Source: an uncultured Dehalococcoidia bacterium (GTDB lineage: Bacteria > Chloroflexota > Dehalococcoidia > Lucifugimonadales > UBA3495). From it: 64,000 nt of DNA. Under the pieces are notes generated by a model. The model was not told the origin of the DNA. It saw only the letters and a program-made list of their open reading frames with translations, and searched no databases. Shown here one piece after another: positions 37,351-47,480 of the stretch. A program made the position numbers and the translations under genes. Where the stretch lies: the NCBI GenBank assembly GCA_951813535.1, contig OX638345.1, positions 3,340,608 through 3,404,607 of the forward strand. Direction: 5' to 3'. Position 1 is the first letter of the stretch. Every line of letters begins with the position of its first letter.

Positions 37351-37519
37351 GGCGCCCCAGGGCCTTTTCAAAGTTATTGCGAGGAGCGTAGCGACGCGGC
37401 AATCTCGGGGGAGGTAGGATGGTTTCGTCTGTACGGACCCTGCTTCCGGCGCGTGATTGCCAACCGCCAGAGGCGGACTCGCAATGACAAAAGCGACTTT
37501 GAAAAGGCCCTGTTGGCGC
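37351..37519. repeat. Palindromic repeat element (MITE/REP-like), about 165 bp
   Basis: CAGGGCCTTTTCAAAGT (37358-37374) is inverted as ACTTTGAAAAGGCCCTG (37496-37512), with GGCGCC outside both. Inner parts also pair (TTATTGCGAG near CAATCTC against GATTGCC and CTCGCAATGACAA). The inner motif resembles the palindrome inside the MITE at 24187. It sits directly left of IS4 copy 2. No coding capacity. Confidence 0.65.
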
Positions 37520-37527
37520 CCGCAACC

Positions 37528-38708
37528 CTCACGCGTACCCACTTTGAGTTGAGGGGTTGAAAAAGGTCGGCCTCTCCGGGTAAGGAACGGGTTAGCAAGC
37601 ACGTTTCCACCTGGGAGGTCGACCATGCCATGGTATCAGCGCATCGCCACGTTTCTGAACTATTCTCTGCCTCAGCTGCGGGCGACCCGTCGCACTAATC
37701 TGGCATTACTCACCGTGGCCATTCTGGAGCGTCGTTCTTTGGCCATATCGGTGTTGGTGCGGGCCTGGCGGGTTCAACTGCCCTATTCCCACCATCACCG
37801 TAAGAAGCGGCTCTTTCGCTTTCTGTCCAACACCGGCTTTGACACCGTCGCGGTGCAGACGGCGCTGCTAGCTCTCATCTGCCAGGCGGCCAAGCTGCGG
37901 GGGCTGACCCCGATCATGATTGACTGGTCTGATCTGGGACAGGGGCGCAACGGCCTGTTCGCCGCGGTATGTTTCCGAGGTCGGGGGCTGCCCCTGCTGA
38001 GTTGGGTGTCCACGCCGGAAGAGTTGGACCCATCCCAGAACCGAGTGGAGGAGTTCTTTATCGGCCGGCTGTTGCGCCACCTGCCCACCAACATCCGGCC
38101 TTTGCTGTTGGCCGACCGTGGGTTTGGCCGGGCCAGCCTGATCCGTTTGGTGCAACAGATGCCCCGCCATACCGGCTACCCCGTGGACTACGTGATCCGC
38201 CTCCGGGGCGACGTGGTGGTACCGAACGCAGACTTTCGCGGTCGGCTGCGGGACTATCCCCTGCGCAAAGGCCGGATCCTGTTCTGGCCGCAAACCCTTT
38301 ACCGGTCCGACGGAGCGGTGGTCATCAATCTGGTGCTCTATTGGGCCCGCGGACATCGGGAGCCTTGGTATCTGGCCACGTCTCTCTCCGACCATCGCCA
38401 GGCGGTGCGGATGTATCGCAAGCGGATGCAGCCGGAGCAGTATTTCAGGGACGGCAAACAACGCTTCGGGCTCAACCGCAGCACCGTAACTACCACTGAC
38501 CGACTGCAGCGATTGCTGGTCGGACTGCTGCTGGCCTGTTGCCTGCTGATCCTGCTGGGCATACGGGCATCGCCAACTTTCCGACGCCAGGTCTGCTCCC
38601 GAGGCAAGCTGGGTGTCCTGAACCTGGGTTACGAATACTACCTGGCCACCCCCGACCCGCCCCACCACCTCTTCGCCATCCACCCACACCAAACCGGGTA
38701 CGCGTGAG
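37528..38708 (+). mobile_element. IS4-family element, copy 2
   Basis: 1,181 bp with the same CTCACGCGTACCC ends as copy 1 and a 9-bp target duplication CCCGCAACC (37519-37527 and 38709-38717). Confidence 0.92.
37625..38707 (+). CDS. IS4-family transposase
   Basis: Encodes the same 360 residues as the copy at 18004-19086, with the same GGGAGG site before ATG and the same DDE-type motifs (LTPIMIDWSDLGQG, LLLADRGFGRASLI, YRKRMQPEQYFRDGKQRFG). The copy is intact. Confidence 0.92.
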   Translation: MPWYQRIATFLNYSLPQLRATRRTNLALLTVAILERRSLAISVLVRAWRVQLPYSHHHRKKRLFRFLSNTGFDTVAVQTALLALICQAAKLRGLTPIMIDWSDLGQGRNGLFAAVCFRGRGLPLLSWVSTPEELDPSQNRVEEFFIGRLLRHLPTNIRPLLLADRGFGRASLIRLVQQMPRHTGYPVDYVIRLRGDVVVPNADFRGRLRDYPLRKGRILFWPQTLYRSDGAVVINLVLYWARGHREPWYLATSLSDHRQAVRMYRKRMQPEQYFRDGKQRFGLNRSTVTTTDRLQRLLVGLLLACCLLILLGIRASPTFRRQVCSRGKLGVLNLGYEYYLATPDPPHHLFAIHPHQTGYA

Positions 38709-39265
38709 CCCGCAACCCCCTTGACATCCAAGACAGTTGCTGAGCTTGTCGAAGGGTTGGGACGCCGCGGTGGGCTCTGGCGGCGGTAACCGGGTGGTGC
38801 CGAATAGGCCGGCATCTTGCACACCGTGTCCTGGTGCAGGCCGAACCCCCGCGAGACCTCCCGAACGCTTATTCCCTACGCCAGGCAGGCCCGGCGAACA
38901 CGCGCGTACAACCCCACTTGATACATACATTTCACCCTCCGAGGCTGCTGATCAACCTTACGGAGGACGCCGGACGGCACGGTTTTCCTCCGCCACAAGC
39001 CGATGATGGAACCGCCCACTCGGCCCAATTTACCGCCGCCGTTTATACCTGTGTTGGGCGACGCCAAGTTGTCCTGATTCCCGCTGCCAGGGAGCGAATT
39101 CATCATAAAAAAACGCATATTATTAGGGTAATCATCATAAAAACCACACATCAACGCGTTACAATTTAAATTGCTCACGGGCATTACCGTTGAGCGCGAT
39201 AAATCGCGGAAGGCCGGCACATAACGCGGCCAGGCTGCCCCGTATCTGGGGCAAGGAGCATAAAG
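38709..39265. other. Leader region of the surface protein gene
   Basis: No gene. Contains the short interspersed motif GCTGAGCTTGTCGAAGGG (about 38741-38758), a repeat familiar from many GC-rich genomes, and an AT-rich stretch (39100-39175) with TACAAT at 39160-39165 that may be the -10 box for the gene at 39266; the -35 region is not clear. Confidence 0.4.
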
Positions 39266-42200
39266 GTGGATAACCGGATAAACGATTACGCATCCATACA
39301 GACGAACGGGAGTACCAAAAATAACCTAACCAGCCACCGAACACCGAAACGCCTATCGCCAACCCGGGCGGCAGCTAGACCAATCATGGGCCGTATCAGA
39401 CCGGTTGCGACTCTGTCAGCCGCAGCGCTGACAGTAATTGCCGTGATCACCATGATGTGGAGTTTACCGGCCTTCGCCCGTGATATGGACCCCCTCACCA
39501 ACAGCTTCGTTGCCGGCGTGGCGCCGGCGGAGCAGACCACTCCGGCAGACCTGGTTCCCACCAGCCTCACCGCCACGGAGGACGACAACGGCGTGTCGCT
39601 GAGCTGGGCAGCGCCCGCCGAGAGGGCCAATGAGGTGACGGGCTACGCCGTCCAGCGGGCCGAGGGCACGGCAGCGTTCGGCCCGCTGACCAGCGACACC
39701 GGATCGGCGGCCACCAACTACGCAGACACCACCATCGAGGCGGCCAAGACCTACCGCTACCGGGTGGCCGCGCGCCGGGGAACCATTCAGAGCGAGTGGT
39801 CTGGCGAGACCCCCATCACCACGCTGGGACCACCCGGCCGGCCCGCCGGCATAACCACAACATCGGTGACCAGCGAGGCAGTGGCCGTCGCGTGGGACGA
39901 CCCCTCCGACGGGACCGTCACCGGTTACGAGATCCTGCGGCGGGACCGACGCCGGCATGATTTCGGCCACTTCATAACCCTGGTGGATAACACGGGAACC
40001 AGTACGGCCAGCTACGAGGACCAGTCGGTCAGGCCTGGCGAGTCATACGTCTACCGGGTCAAGGCCATCAACCGGGTCGGCCGGAGCCAGTGGTCCACCT
40101 ACGTCAGGGCCGACGTGCCGGCGACCACAACCCACCTCGCGCCCGGCGGCATCACCGCGGTCGCTGCCGACGACGGGGTTGCGTTGGCATGGGATGCCCC
40201 GGAAGCCCATGACTACTTGGTGACCGGATATCGGATCCAGCGGGCCCAAGGGGAAGGAGCATTCTCCCCGCTGGTGGGCAACACCGGATCGGCTGCGCGT
40301 ACCTACAACGATAGGACGGCCGATGTGCAACAGACCTACCGTTACCGAGTGGCTGCCCTGCGCGGCGCTGACCAAAGCGATTGGTCGAGCGAGGCGACCG
40401 TAGAACCCGAGCTGTCCGCAAAATCCTCCCGCTCCCCGGTAGTGTTCTTGGACCAGGAGCCGCCACCGCCGACCGACATCACCATCGATTTCGACCAGAG
40501 CAGCTTCACCGTCGTGGAGGGCCAGACCGCCAGCTACAAGGTGGCGCTCACGGTAGAGCCGTCGTCCGATGTGACCATCACGCCGTCCGGTACCGGCCTG
40601 TCGTTCCGGCCGACCAGCCTGACCTTCACATCCGTGACCTGGGACACGGAACAGACCATCACGGTCGCCGCGTCGGAGGACAACGACATCGCCAACGGCT
40701 CGGCCACCATCGCCCACGCGGCCACCGGCGCCAGCGAGTTCGCGAGTGCGACGCTATCCCGCCTGTCGGTTACCATCACCGACGACGACCCAGTGGTGTC
40801 CATATCGGTGGCGGCAGAGGTCGCCGAAGGCGGCGCCGTGACGTTCAATCTGAGTCGTACCGGGTACATCAACGAGGAACGCCTGGTGCGCGTCGAGGTG
40901 ACGGAGGACGTGGGAGACGGACACTGGAGCTACCTCCCGCCATCTCCGCCCGCCTCGGCGACCTTCCCCAACGGGTCGAGTGCGACAAGTTTCACGGTGT
41001 CCATTGCCGAGAACAAAGTGGTCAGCGACACCGGAACGGTGACCGCAACCGTGCTGGCCCCTGGGACAACCGCAGAGTACTACGGGACGGCTTCGGACCC
41101 GGAGGCAGCGACGACGTCGGTCATCGACGACGACCAGGAGAGCGACGCGCAGTGGGAGTTGAGCCTCAATCCAACCGCCATAACCGAGGGTGATGATGGT
41201 ACGGTCGCCACTTTGTCAATCAACAACGGCTACACCTTCGCCGAAGACCGCACCGTTTCACTGTATGGCCAGAGGCTCAAATGGGCCCCCCACAACACCC
41301 TGCACGGTCGGAACGAAAAAGGAGAGACCATTGACGCGACCTTTACGATTGCCGCCGGCCAGTCCGGCGGAGAAATCAGGCTGGTCGCCCTGGACACTGA
41401 GTACTTTTCGGGGATGGTGACCCAAAACGTCCCACTGAACGCCCAGTTCAACACCGCCGAGGAGCTCGATGAAAACCTGCCGGTGTTGGCGTCGGCGGTG
41501 CTGCCCTTGACGGAGGACGAGCCGATCCCCCAGTACACCATATCGTGGACTCCATCTTCAGTCACCGAGGGTGAAACCTTCACGGTGACCTTCAGGCGCA
41601 CGCCAATCGCCGCGGCTTCCAGCGCGGTGAACCTGTCGATGAGCGACCCGGAAGGAGTGGTCACCACGCCGTTCACCTCTGGCAATAAGAGGCTGGCAGC
41701 GTCGGAAGGTTCCCGGTCGTACCAACTGTCGACTGTTGACGACCTGGTTGATGAGCCCAACGACGTCAGTCCGGTCACGTTCACCCTGTCCAATCCACAG
41801 GCGCCGGAACTCCTGGGCAACCCCCACCAGATCGTCGTGAACGTCCTGGACGACGACGTCAAACCGGGAGCGCCTCAGAGCCTCTCCGTCTCGGCCAACC
41901 ACGACACCGCGGATCTGAGTTGGACCACCGGAGATCCCGGCAGCCAGCCCATCACCAAGTACCAGTACCGGGTCAGCGACGACAGCCGGGACACCTGGAA
42001 CCCGGACTGGACCGACATCCCGGGCAGCGATGCATCCACCACGTCTCACACGGTGTCGTCGATAGAGGTGGACGAGCCCTATGTGTTCGAGGTGCGCGCC
42101 GTCAACGCCGTCGGCGAAGGAGAAGAAGCATGGGTAGGCATCGGAGCCTACAGCCTTTTGCTGGAAGGATCCGAGGTGCGCGAGGCAAGACTGGGCATGC

Positions 42201-42634
42201 ATCGCAAGAACGGTCGGCCCTGGCGGGTGGAGTACTACTATTTCGCCTTCGAATGGCCTCCAGGAGTAGTCTACGACCATGCCAACGGCGATCCTCTATC
42301 GTCGTGCGATGGCTCCAAGGGCACCGGCTGGGAATGCTGGGACAGCTACTCACCAGGGCAGGGATTCAGCCACTTCGAACTGTGGAAGCGCAAGCGTTCG
42401 CAGGGCGAAGAGTATCCGGGCTGGATCCGAGTCGAAGATGTGGAATCACGGATTATGGTTCCTTACGAGAGCAACGTGGAAACGAGGATCGAGATCGACA
42501 AGGACGACCTGCCCAAGCGCTGCCAGGCTGCCCAGTTTCGGGTGAGGGCCCGTTACGACAACCGGACCCCGATTTCTCACAGCCGCTGGGTGATGGTGGA
42601 GTACGACCGCACCACACGCGGGCGTTGCGGGTGA
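39266..42634 (+). CDS. Large secreted protein with fibronectin type III and Calx-beta domains
   Basis: 1,122 residues from GTG 39266, with AAGGAG 7 bases before it. A long positively charged N-terminus precedes a membrane/signal segment (VATLSAAALTVIAVITMMWS, cleavage near AFA-RD). Three FN3 domains follow to about residue 380 (for example GVSLSWAAPAERANEVTGYA, ending in YRYRVAARRG). Calx-beta-like repeats occupy about 400-860 (TDITIDFDQSSFTVVEGQTA, VTITDDDPVVSISVAAEVAE, YTISWTPSSVTEGETFTVTF). A fourth FN3 domain lies at about 870-950. The final 170 residues form an unrecognised domain with four Cys (SSCDGSKGTGWECWDSYSPG, KRCQAAQFRVRARYDN, ending RGRCG). No cell-wall anchor is seen, so it is exported or surface-held by the N-terminus. 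Confidence 0.82.
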   Translation: MDNRINDYASIQTNGSTKNNLTSHRTPKRLSPTRAAARPIMGRIRPVATLSAAALTVIAVITMMWSLPAFARDMDPLTNSFVAGVAPAEQTTPADLVPTSLTATEDDNGVSLSWAAPAERANEVTGYAVQRAEGTAAFGPLTSDTGSAATNYADTTIEAAKTYRYRVAARRGTIQSEWSGETPITTLGPPGRPAGITTTSVTSEAVAVAWDDPSDGTVTGYEILRRDRRRHDFGHFITLVDNTGTSTASYEDQSVRPGESYVYRVKAINRVGRSQWSTYVRADVPATTTHLAPGGITAVAADDGVALAWDAPEAHDYLVTGYRIQRAQGEGAFSPLVGNTGSAARTYNDRTADVQQTYRYRVAALRGADQSDWSSEATVEPELSAKSSRSPVVFLDQEPPPPTDITIDFDQSSFTVVEGQTASYKVALTVEPSSDVTITPSGTGLSFRPTSLTFTSVTWDTEQTITVAASEDNDIANGSATIAHAATGASEFASATLSRLSVTITDDDPVVSISVAAEVAEGGAVTFNLSRTGYINEERLVRVEVTEDVGDGHWSYLPPSPPASATFPNGSSATSFTVSIAENKVVSDTGTVTATVLAPGTTAEYYGTASDPEAATTSVIDDDQESDAQWELSLNPTAITEGDDGTVATLSINNGYTFAEDRTVSLYGQRLKWAPHNTLHGRNEKGETIDATFTIAAGQSGGEIRLVALDTEYFSGMVTQNVPLNAQFNTAEELDENLPVLASAVLPLTEDEPIPQYTISWTPSSVTEGETFTVTFRRTPIAAASSAVNLSMSDPEGVVTTPFTSGNKRLAASEGSRSYQLSTVDDLVDEPNDVSPVTFTLSNPQAPELLGNPHQIVVNVLDDDVKPGAPQSLSVSANHDTADLSWTTGDPGSQPITKYQYRVSDDSRDTWNPDWTDIPGSDASTTSHTVSSIEVDEPYVFEVRAVNAVGEGEEAWVGIGAYSLLLEGSEVREARLGMHRKNGRPWRVEYYYFAFEWPPGVVYDHANGDPLSSCDGSKGTGWECWDSYSPGQGFSHFELWKRKRSQGEEYPGWIRVEDVESRIMVPYESNVETRIEIDKDDLPKRCQAAQFRVRARYDNRTPISHSRWVMVEYDRTTRGRCG

Positions 42635-42784
42635 AGTCCGGGCGGCCGGATATGGCGGTAGACATTCAGGGAGCCGCCCGTTGGACCAACGCACTAACGG
42701 AAGGCGACCGAAGCAAGGCTACCGAGATTCGGGCGTGCTTTACGCATGACACCAACTTTTGGTGAAGAACCGTATCCTATCGAC

Positions 42785-42808
42785 GGGGCGTCCTGGAATG
42801 GACGCCCC
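42785..42808. terminator. Candidate bidirectional terminator between convergent genes
   Basis: Perfect 9-bp stem GGGGCGTCC/GGACGCCCC with loop TGGAAT. The following T-run is poor (GGTCGGTCTTTCC). It lies in the 385-base gap between the surface protein (ends 42634) and the kinase (ends 43020); nothing else is visible in that gap. Confidence 0.5.
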
Positions 42809-43019
42809 GGTCGGTCTTTCCAGCGGGAAACTGTGGCTGCCTAGCCCAGCAAGGTGATGGCAGCGCGCAGACAGCTACATACATCGCCGGGCTTCGATGG
42901 GCGATGAGTACGGCTTCAACCGGAGCGTCTGGCAGAGGCGCGAGCAATCGCGCACCCGGGCCAGTGGTGATCAGCCGGTACGGTCGCGACGCATTGGGCA
43001 AGGCACACACCCGCGAGCG

Positions 43020-45413
43020 TCAGCCCAAGTTGGGATCACCGGGCTCGGGTCGGGCCATGCGGTAGCCAACCCGGGGTTGGGTGAAGATGTACCTGGGGTT
43101 GCTGGCGCCCTCGCCCAGCTTGCGCCGGATGTTTTTCACCACCGTGCGCACCAGCCTTGGGTCGGCCTCGGGGTCCGCTCCCCAGACCTGTTCCAACAGG
43201 TGGCCGTAGGTCAGGACCCGGCCGCCGCTGGAGGCAAGCTCCACCAGCAGCCGGTACTCGGTCGGGGTCAACGCGATCCGTTGCCCGGCCAGCGTGGCCC
43301 GGCGCAGATGGTAGTCCACCACCAGTTCGCCGGCCACGTAGGGCTCCACGGGCTCGGGCCTGGAGGTACGGCGCAGCGCCGACCGGATGCGGGCCGCCAA
43401 CTCGGTGGGCGCAAAGGGTTTCACCACGTAGTCGACGGCGCCCATGTCGAAGGCCCGGGCAACCACCTCCTCCTGCCCGTACGCGGAGAGGAAGATGACC
43501 GGGACGTCGTGGGTCTGGAGGATGCCCTGCATGAGTTCGATGCCGTCGGCGCCGGGGAGCATGAGGTCCAGCAGGACCAACTGGGGACGTTGGGTGGCCA
43601 GGAGTTGGTGCACCTCGCTGGGGTCTCCGGTCACCACCGGCGCGTAACCCGCCCTGGTGAGGGCGTCGCGGATGTAACGGAGCGCCTGGGGGTCATCGTC
43701 CACCGCCAGGACGCGGGCCGGCTCGGGCCCTGCTTCCAATGATGGACCCGCCCGGAGCGCGTCCCCGCCGGCGTTACCCAGGCCGGTCTCCTCGGCCACT
43801 GGCAACGTGAAGGTGAAACGGCTGCCTCGGCCGGGTCCCTCGCTCTCGGCCCAGATGCGCCCGCCGTGGGCCTCCACCATGCCCTTGCAGATGGCGAGGC
43901 CCAGCCCGGTATCATCAACGCCGGAGCCCCACTCCGCTCCAACGCCGCGTGAGAATTTCCGGAACAGTTGCGACAAGCGGTCCGCGGGGATGCCTCGGCC
44001 CTGGTCGCTCACCGAGATCGCCACGTGGACCCCGTCCCGCGTCGCCGCCACGGTGATCGGCGACCCCAAGGGCGAGTACCGGGCTGCGTTGTTCAGCAGG
44101 TTGCAAAGCACCTGCACGATGCGCCTCCGGTCCGCCAGGACGCGGGGGAGACCCGTCGGCAGGTTGAAACTGAGGTTCCCGCGGCCGCCTCCGTTGAGAA
44201 AGACGTTACGGGCCTCGTCCACCAGGTCGGCCGCTGACATCGGCCCGGGCTCCACCGGCAAACCGCCCGCCTCCAGGCGGGCCACGTCCAGCAGGTCGTT
44301 GATCAGGCTTCGCATCCGGTCCGCCTGGTCCACGATGATGCGGAAGAACTGCCGCATCTCCGCGGGGTCCGCGGCGTAGGCGTCATCCAGCACCGTGGTG
44401 GCGGAACCCCTGATGGCCACCAGTGGCGCGCGCAGCTCATGGCTGACCATCGCCAGGAAGTCCGTCCGCGACCGCTCCAACTCCTCCACCGGCGTCATGT
44501 CCTGCACCGTGGCCACGATCGACACCGCCTCGCCGTCGGCGGAATACATCGGCGTCGCGTTCATCAGGACAGTGGCCGGCGGGCCCTCGCGCCGGACTAC
44601 CATCATCTCCTCGCCCTGTAGCCTCTGCCCTCCGCCCATGACCAGCGCTAGGGCCAGCGCGCTGAGGGAAACCTCGATCCCGCTGGGACGGCGTACGGAA
44701 AGATTGCTCAGGATGTTGAGCGCCCGGTCATCGGCAAATCCCCGCGTCCCGCCGATGCGCCTGGCTTCTCCGTTGGCCATTTCCAGCAGTCCGGTCTTGG
44801 CGTCGAATACCAGCACCCCCACCGGGGACATGTCCACCAGCGCTTCCAGGTCTGCCCGGGCCCTCTGCTCTTCCCGGTGCCGCCGCGCGTTGGCGATGAC
44901 CAGGGCGGCCTGGGCGGCGAACATCACCAGGGTCTCCTCGTCTTCGCCGCTGAACTCCCGACCATCGCGTTCCTTGGCCAGGTGGATATAGCCGATGCTC
45001 TCCCCGGCCTGGCGGATCGGCGCGGACAGGAAAGGCCCCACCGGCAGGAGGTTGAACTCGGGTAGTCCCAACGCGCTGGCGTAACTGGTGACGTCCTCCA
45101 ATCGCAATGGCCCGGCTAGTTGCCTGAAGTGGGAGAAAAGATCCCAACGTCCAGGCATTTCCTGTAGCAGTTCGTGGTCCTCAGCGGATATGCCAGAGGT
45201 GAGGAAGACCTCCAGCTCGCTGGCGCCATCCACAGTGATGAAGATGCCGTAGTGGGCATCGGTGAGAGAGCGGGCGTTATCGACCACCTGTTGCAGGACG
45301 CTGTCGAAGTCCAGGCTTTCATTGATGCGGAGAGTGGCTTCGCAGAGCCGTGACAGCCGGTCCTGAAACGCCGCGTCGTCACGGACGGGTTCCCCGCCAA
45401 GCTGCATTTCCAT
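43020..45413 (-). CDS. Hybrid GAF-PAS sensor histidine kinase fused to an OmpR-type response regulator
   Basis: 797 residues. GAF domain about 15-180; PAS about 185-310; HisKA with the phosphorylated His325 in FLAMVSHELRAPLVAIRG; HATPase with NLLNNAARYSP, DQGRGIP, DTGLGLAICKGMVEAHGG. A receiver follows at 567-680 with acidic VDDD, phospho-Asp616 in LVLLDLMLPGADG and Lys665 in VVKPF. A winged-helix DNA-binding domain closes it (LTPTEYRLLVELASSGGRVL, VRTVVKNIRRKLG, QPRVGYRM). Kinase, receiver and DNA-binding output are thus on one chain, with no membrane segment, so it should sense a cytosolic or diffusible signal and act directly on promoters. Its targets are unknown. Confidence 0.92.
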   Translation of the reverse strand: MEMQLGGEPVRDDAAFQDRLSRLCEATLRINESLDFDSVLQQVVDNARSLTDAHYGIFITVDGASELEVFLTSGISAEDHELLQEMPGRWDLFSHFRQLAGPLRLEDVTSYASALGLPEFNLLPVGPFLSAPIRQAGESIGYIHLAKERDGREFSGEDEETLVMFAAQAALVIANARRHREEQRARADLEALVDMSPVGVLVFDAKTGLLEMANGEARRIGGTRGFADDRALNILSNLSVRRPSGIEVSLSALALALVMGGGQRLQGEEMMVVRREGPPATVLMNATPMYSADGEAVSIVATVQDMTPVEELERSRTDFLAMVSHELRAPLVAIRGSATTVLDDAYAADPAEMRQFFRIIVDQADRMRSLINDLLDVARLEAGGLPVEPGPMSAADLVDEARNVFLNGGGRGNLSFNLPTGLPRVLADRRRIVQVLCNLLNNAARYSPLGSPITVAATRDGVHVAISVSDQGRGIPADRLSQLFRKFSRGVGAEWGSGVDDTGLGLAICKGMVEAHGGRIWAESEGPGRGSRFTFTLPVAEETGLGNAGGDALRAGPSLEAGPEPARVLAVDDDPQALRYIRDALTRAGYAPVVTGDPSEVHQLLATQRPQLVLLDLMLPGADGIELMQGILQTHDVPVIFLSAYGQEEVVARAFDMGAVDYVVKPFAPTELAARIRSALRRTSRPEPVEPYVAGELVVDYHLRRATLAGQRIALTPTEYRLLVELASSGGRVLTYGHLLEQVWGADPEADPRLVRTVVKNIRRKLGEGASNPRYIFTQPRVGYRMARPEPGDPNLG

Positions 45414-46388
45414 TCTTCCCTAAAACGTTGCCCCGGACCGATTGCAATCTCCACAATCATACACGAGGTGGAGGTCGAAAATCGCACCCCTTTCCCAACC
45501 TGGCGAGCGTGTTCGATGTGTCGGGGCTGGCATGGGGCTGGTCAGAGACGGGCGCCCCGTCGTGCTCGAGGTTCACCTAACCCCCGGGAAAGGCGGCAAT
45601 GGCTCGGCAACACGGGTAGGTCCGACCCAAACCGGTACATCTGACACGACCCGCTGCGTCAGCGGTCGCAGGGCTTGCCGGCATGCTCCTGACTGCGCCC
45701 AGTCTCATCGCCGCTTGGTGGTGACTCCCGACAGTATTAGAAAATTGGGCATGGGCAAAATGCCATAAAACGTCACGCCATTCTGGACATTTACTCACAA
45801 AATATCTACATAACAATGTTATGGTATCAGGCTGGTCTTCTAATCGCCGGAAGGGGGATCTTCTCCAACGCTGCGACACGCTACGAGGTCGTTTCTCGAC
45901 CCGGACCCGGCGCGACCCACGCTGATAGGCAGCAGGGAAGATTAAGCGAGGACGCATCGCACCGGGAAATATCCACTCGGCACTCGCGGATGGCAGGCGC
46001 CGGCTCCAGGGTCAGTGACAAGGCCCGTGAATGCCCAAAGAAGAGATGCCCACATGCCGGCCAATGAAATGCCTGGCGTAACCGACCCTGCTCAGAGAGG
46101 GATTTGCGTGGTATTCGATATGCGACAACTCGGGACCCGGACCGCGAGCGAGGATGGCATGGCGCTTACCGCCGTGCCATCCGCTGCTCCTGCCGCTCGT
46201 CTACGCGACGAATGGCACATCTATACCTACCCTTGGATTCTCCGGCGCCCGCACCCCTCTCGCAGCGCCTCTTTACCTCCACACGTCTCCACTCACGCCC
46301 CGCACGGAGCTGTTCCGCTTATGCTCGCCAACGCCGCCGGTGAGGCCGTCCTGTCCCGGATGCAGCCTACGGTAGAGGAGGGCGAGAC
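45414..46388. other. Long intergenic region with an operator-like palindrome
   Basis: No convincing gene; a plus-strand frame at 46015-46398 overlaps the next start and has poor protein character. An AT-rich patch (45785-45830) contains the perfect palindrome CATAACA-A-TGTTATG (45809-45823), which could be a regulator site for the divergent kinase gene or the downstream secreted protein. Confidence 0.4.
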
Positions 46389-47480
46389 ATGGGCATGAAG
46401 ACGACAAGGCTCACGCTGACCTCCGCCCGGCTGGCCGGGCTGCTGTTGGTCATCGCCGCCATCGCCGTGCTGCTGATCATGCCCACGGCCCCCACGGCCC
46501 AGGCGGTGGAGGTGACCCTCGTCAGCAACCTGGCCCGGACCGTCGTCGACACATCTTCGAACATCAACAATGGCCACACCGTTGCCCAGTCGGTCGTTAC
46601 CGGTTCGAGCCATTACACGCTCGGCTCGGTCGACGTCGATATCGGCGCGTTACCCACGGCGACCGGTGGGATCAGCGTCAAGATATACTCCGCCACCAGT
46701 GGCGGCGATCCGGACTCGTCCCTCTATACGTTGTCCAATCCGAGCTCGCTGAGCACAGGCGTCAACTCGTTCACGGCTCCCGACAACGCGACCCTCTCGG
46801 CGAGCACCACGTACTTCGTCGTCGTCGCCAACACCGCCGGCGCCAACGGATTCAAGGTGAAGCTGACGTCATCGACCGCTCAGACCGGGGAGACGGGCTG
46901 GGGTATCGGCGATAAGCGGCACACCTACCAGTCCGGGCCGTCCTGGAGAACCTTCAACAACGTGGCCCTGATCGCCGTCAAGGGCGAGGCGGTGACCAAC
47001 AACGTCTCCAGCGGCGCGCCCACGATCTCGGGGACCGTCGCCCTGGGCGGGGCCCTGACCGCCGATACCTCCGGGATCAGCGACACCGACGGCAAGCCCT
47101 CGACCGCGCAGGGCTTCCAGTACCAGTGGTTCCGCGGCAGCACCGCCATCACCGGCGCGACCGCCCCGAGCTACTACCCCTCCGACGCCGACGTCGGCCA
47201 GACGCTGAAGGTCGAGGTCAGCTTCCCAGACAACCTGAACTTCCAGGAAGGCCCGCACACCAGCGCCGCCACAATCGCCGTCCCCGCCTCCACCACGATC
47301 AAGGTGCCATGGTCGGCGACGATGACGGCGGAGTTCGCCGAGACGGACGTCGAGACCGGCTACGACGATGGGAGCTACCTCACGGGAGGACTTGGTTCGC
47401 TGTCCGCGTTGACCTTCACTATTGGCGGGACTACGTACACCGTTCATGGTTACCATTTCGTCCGTGACACTTCTAATCTT
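46389..47480 (+). pseudogene. Secreted choice-of-anchor/Ig-like protein truncated by IS1380
   Basis: Starts MGMKTTRLTLTSARLAGLLL, a signal peptide ending near TAQA. Residues about 40-205 form a beta-sandwich domain of the choice-of-anchor type (TVAQSVVTGSSHYTLGSVDV, GISVKIYSATSGGDPDSSLY, TYFVVVANTAGANGFKVKL). Residues 210-305 form an Ig-like repeat (GTVALGGALTADTSGISDTD, FQYQWFRGSTAITGATAP). A third domain begins and is cut at GYHFVRDTSNLS by the IS1380 end at 47481; the frame then runs into the element and stops at 47570. The remaining 3' part is not found after the element. Confidence 0.8.

Noticed and set aside
46015-46398. 127-codon frame upstream of the truncated secreted protein
   Set aside because: Overlaps the next start codon and has poor protein character.
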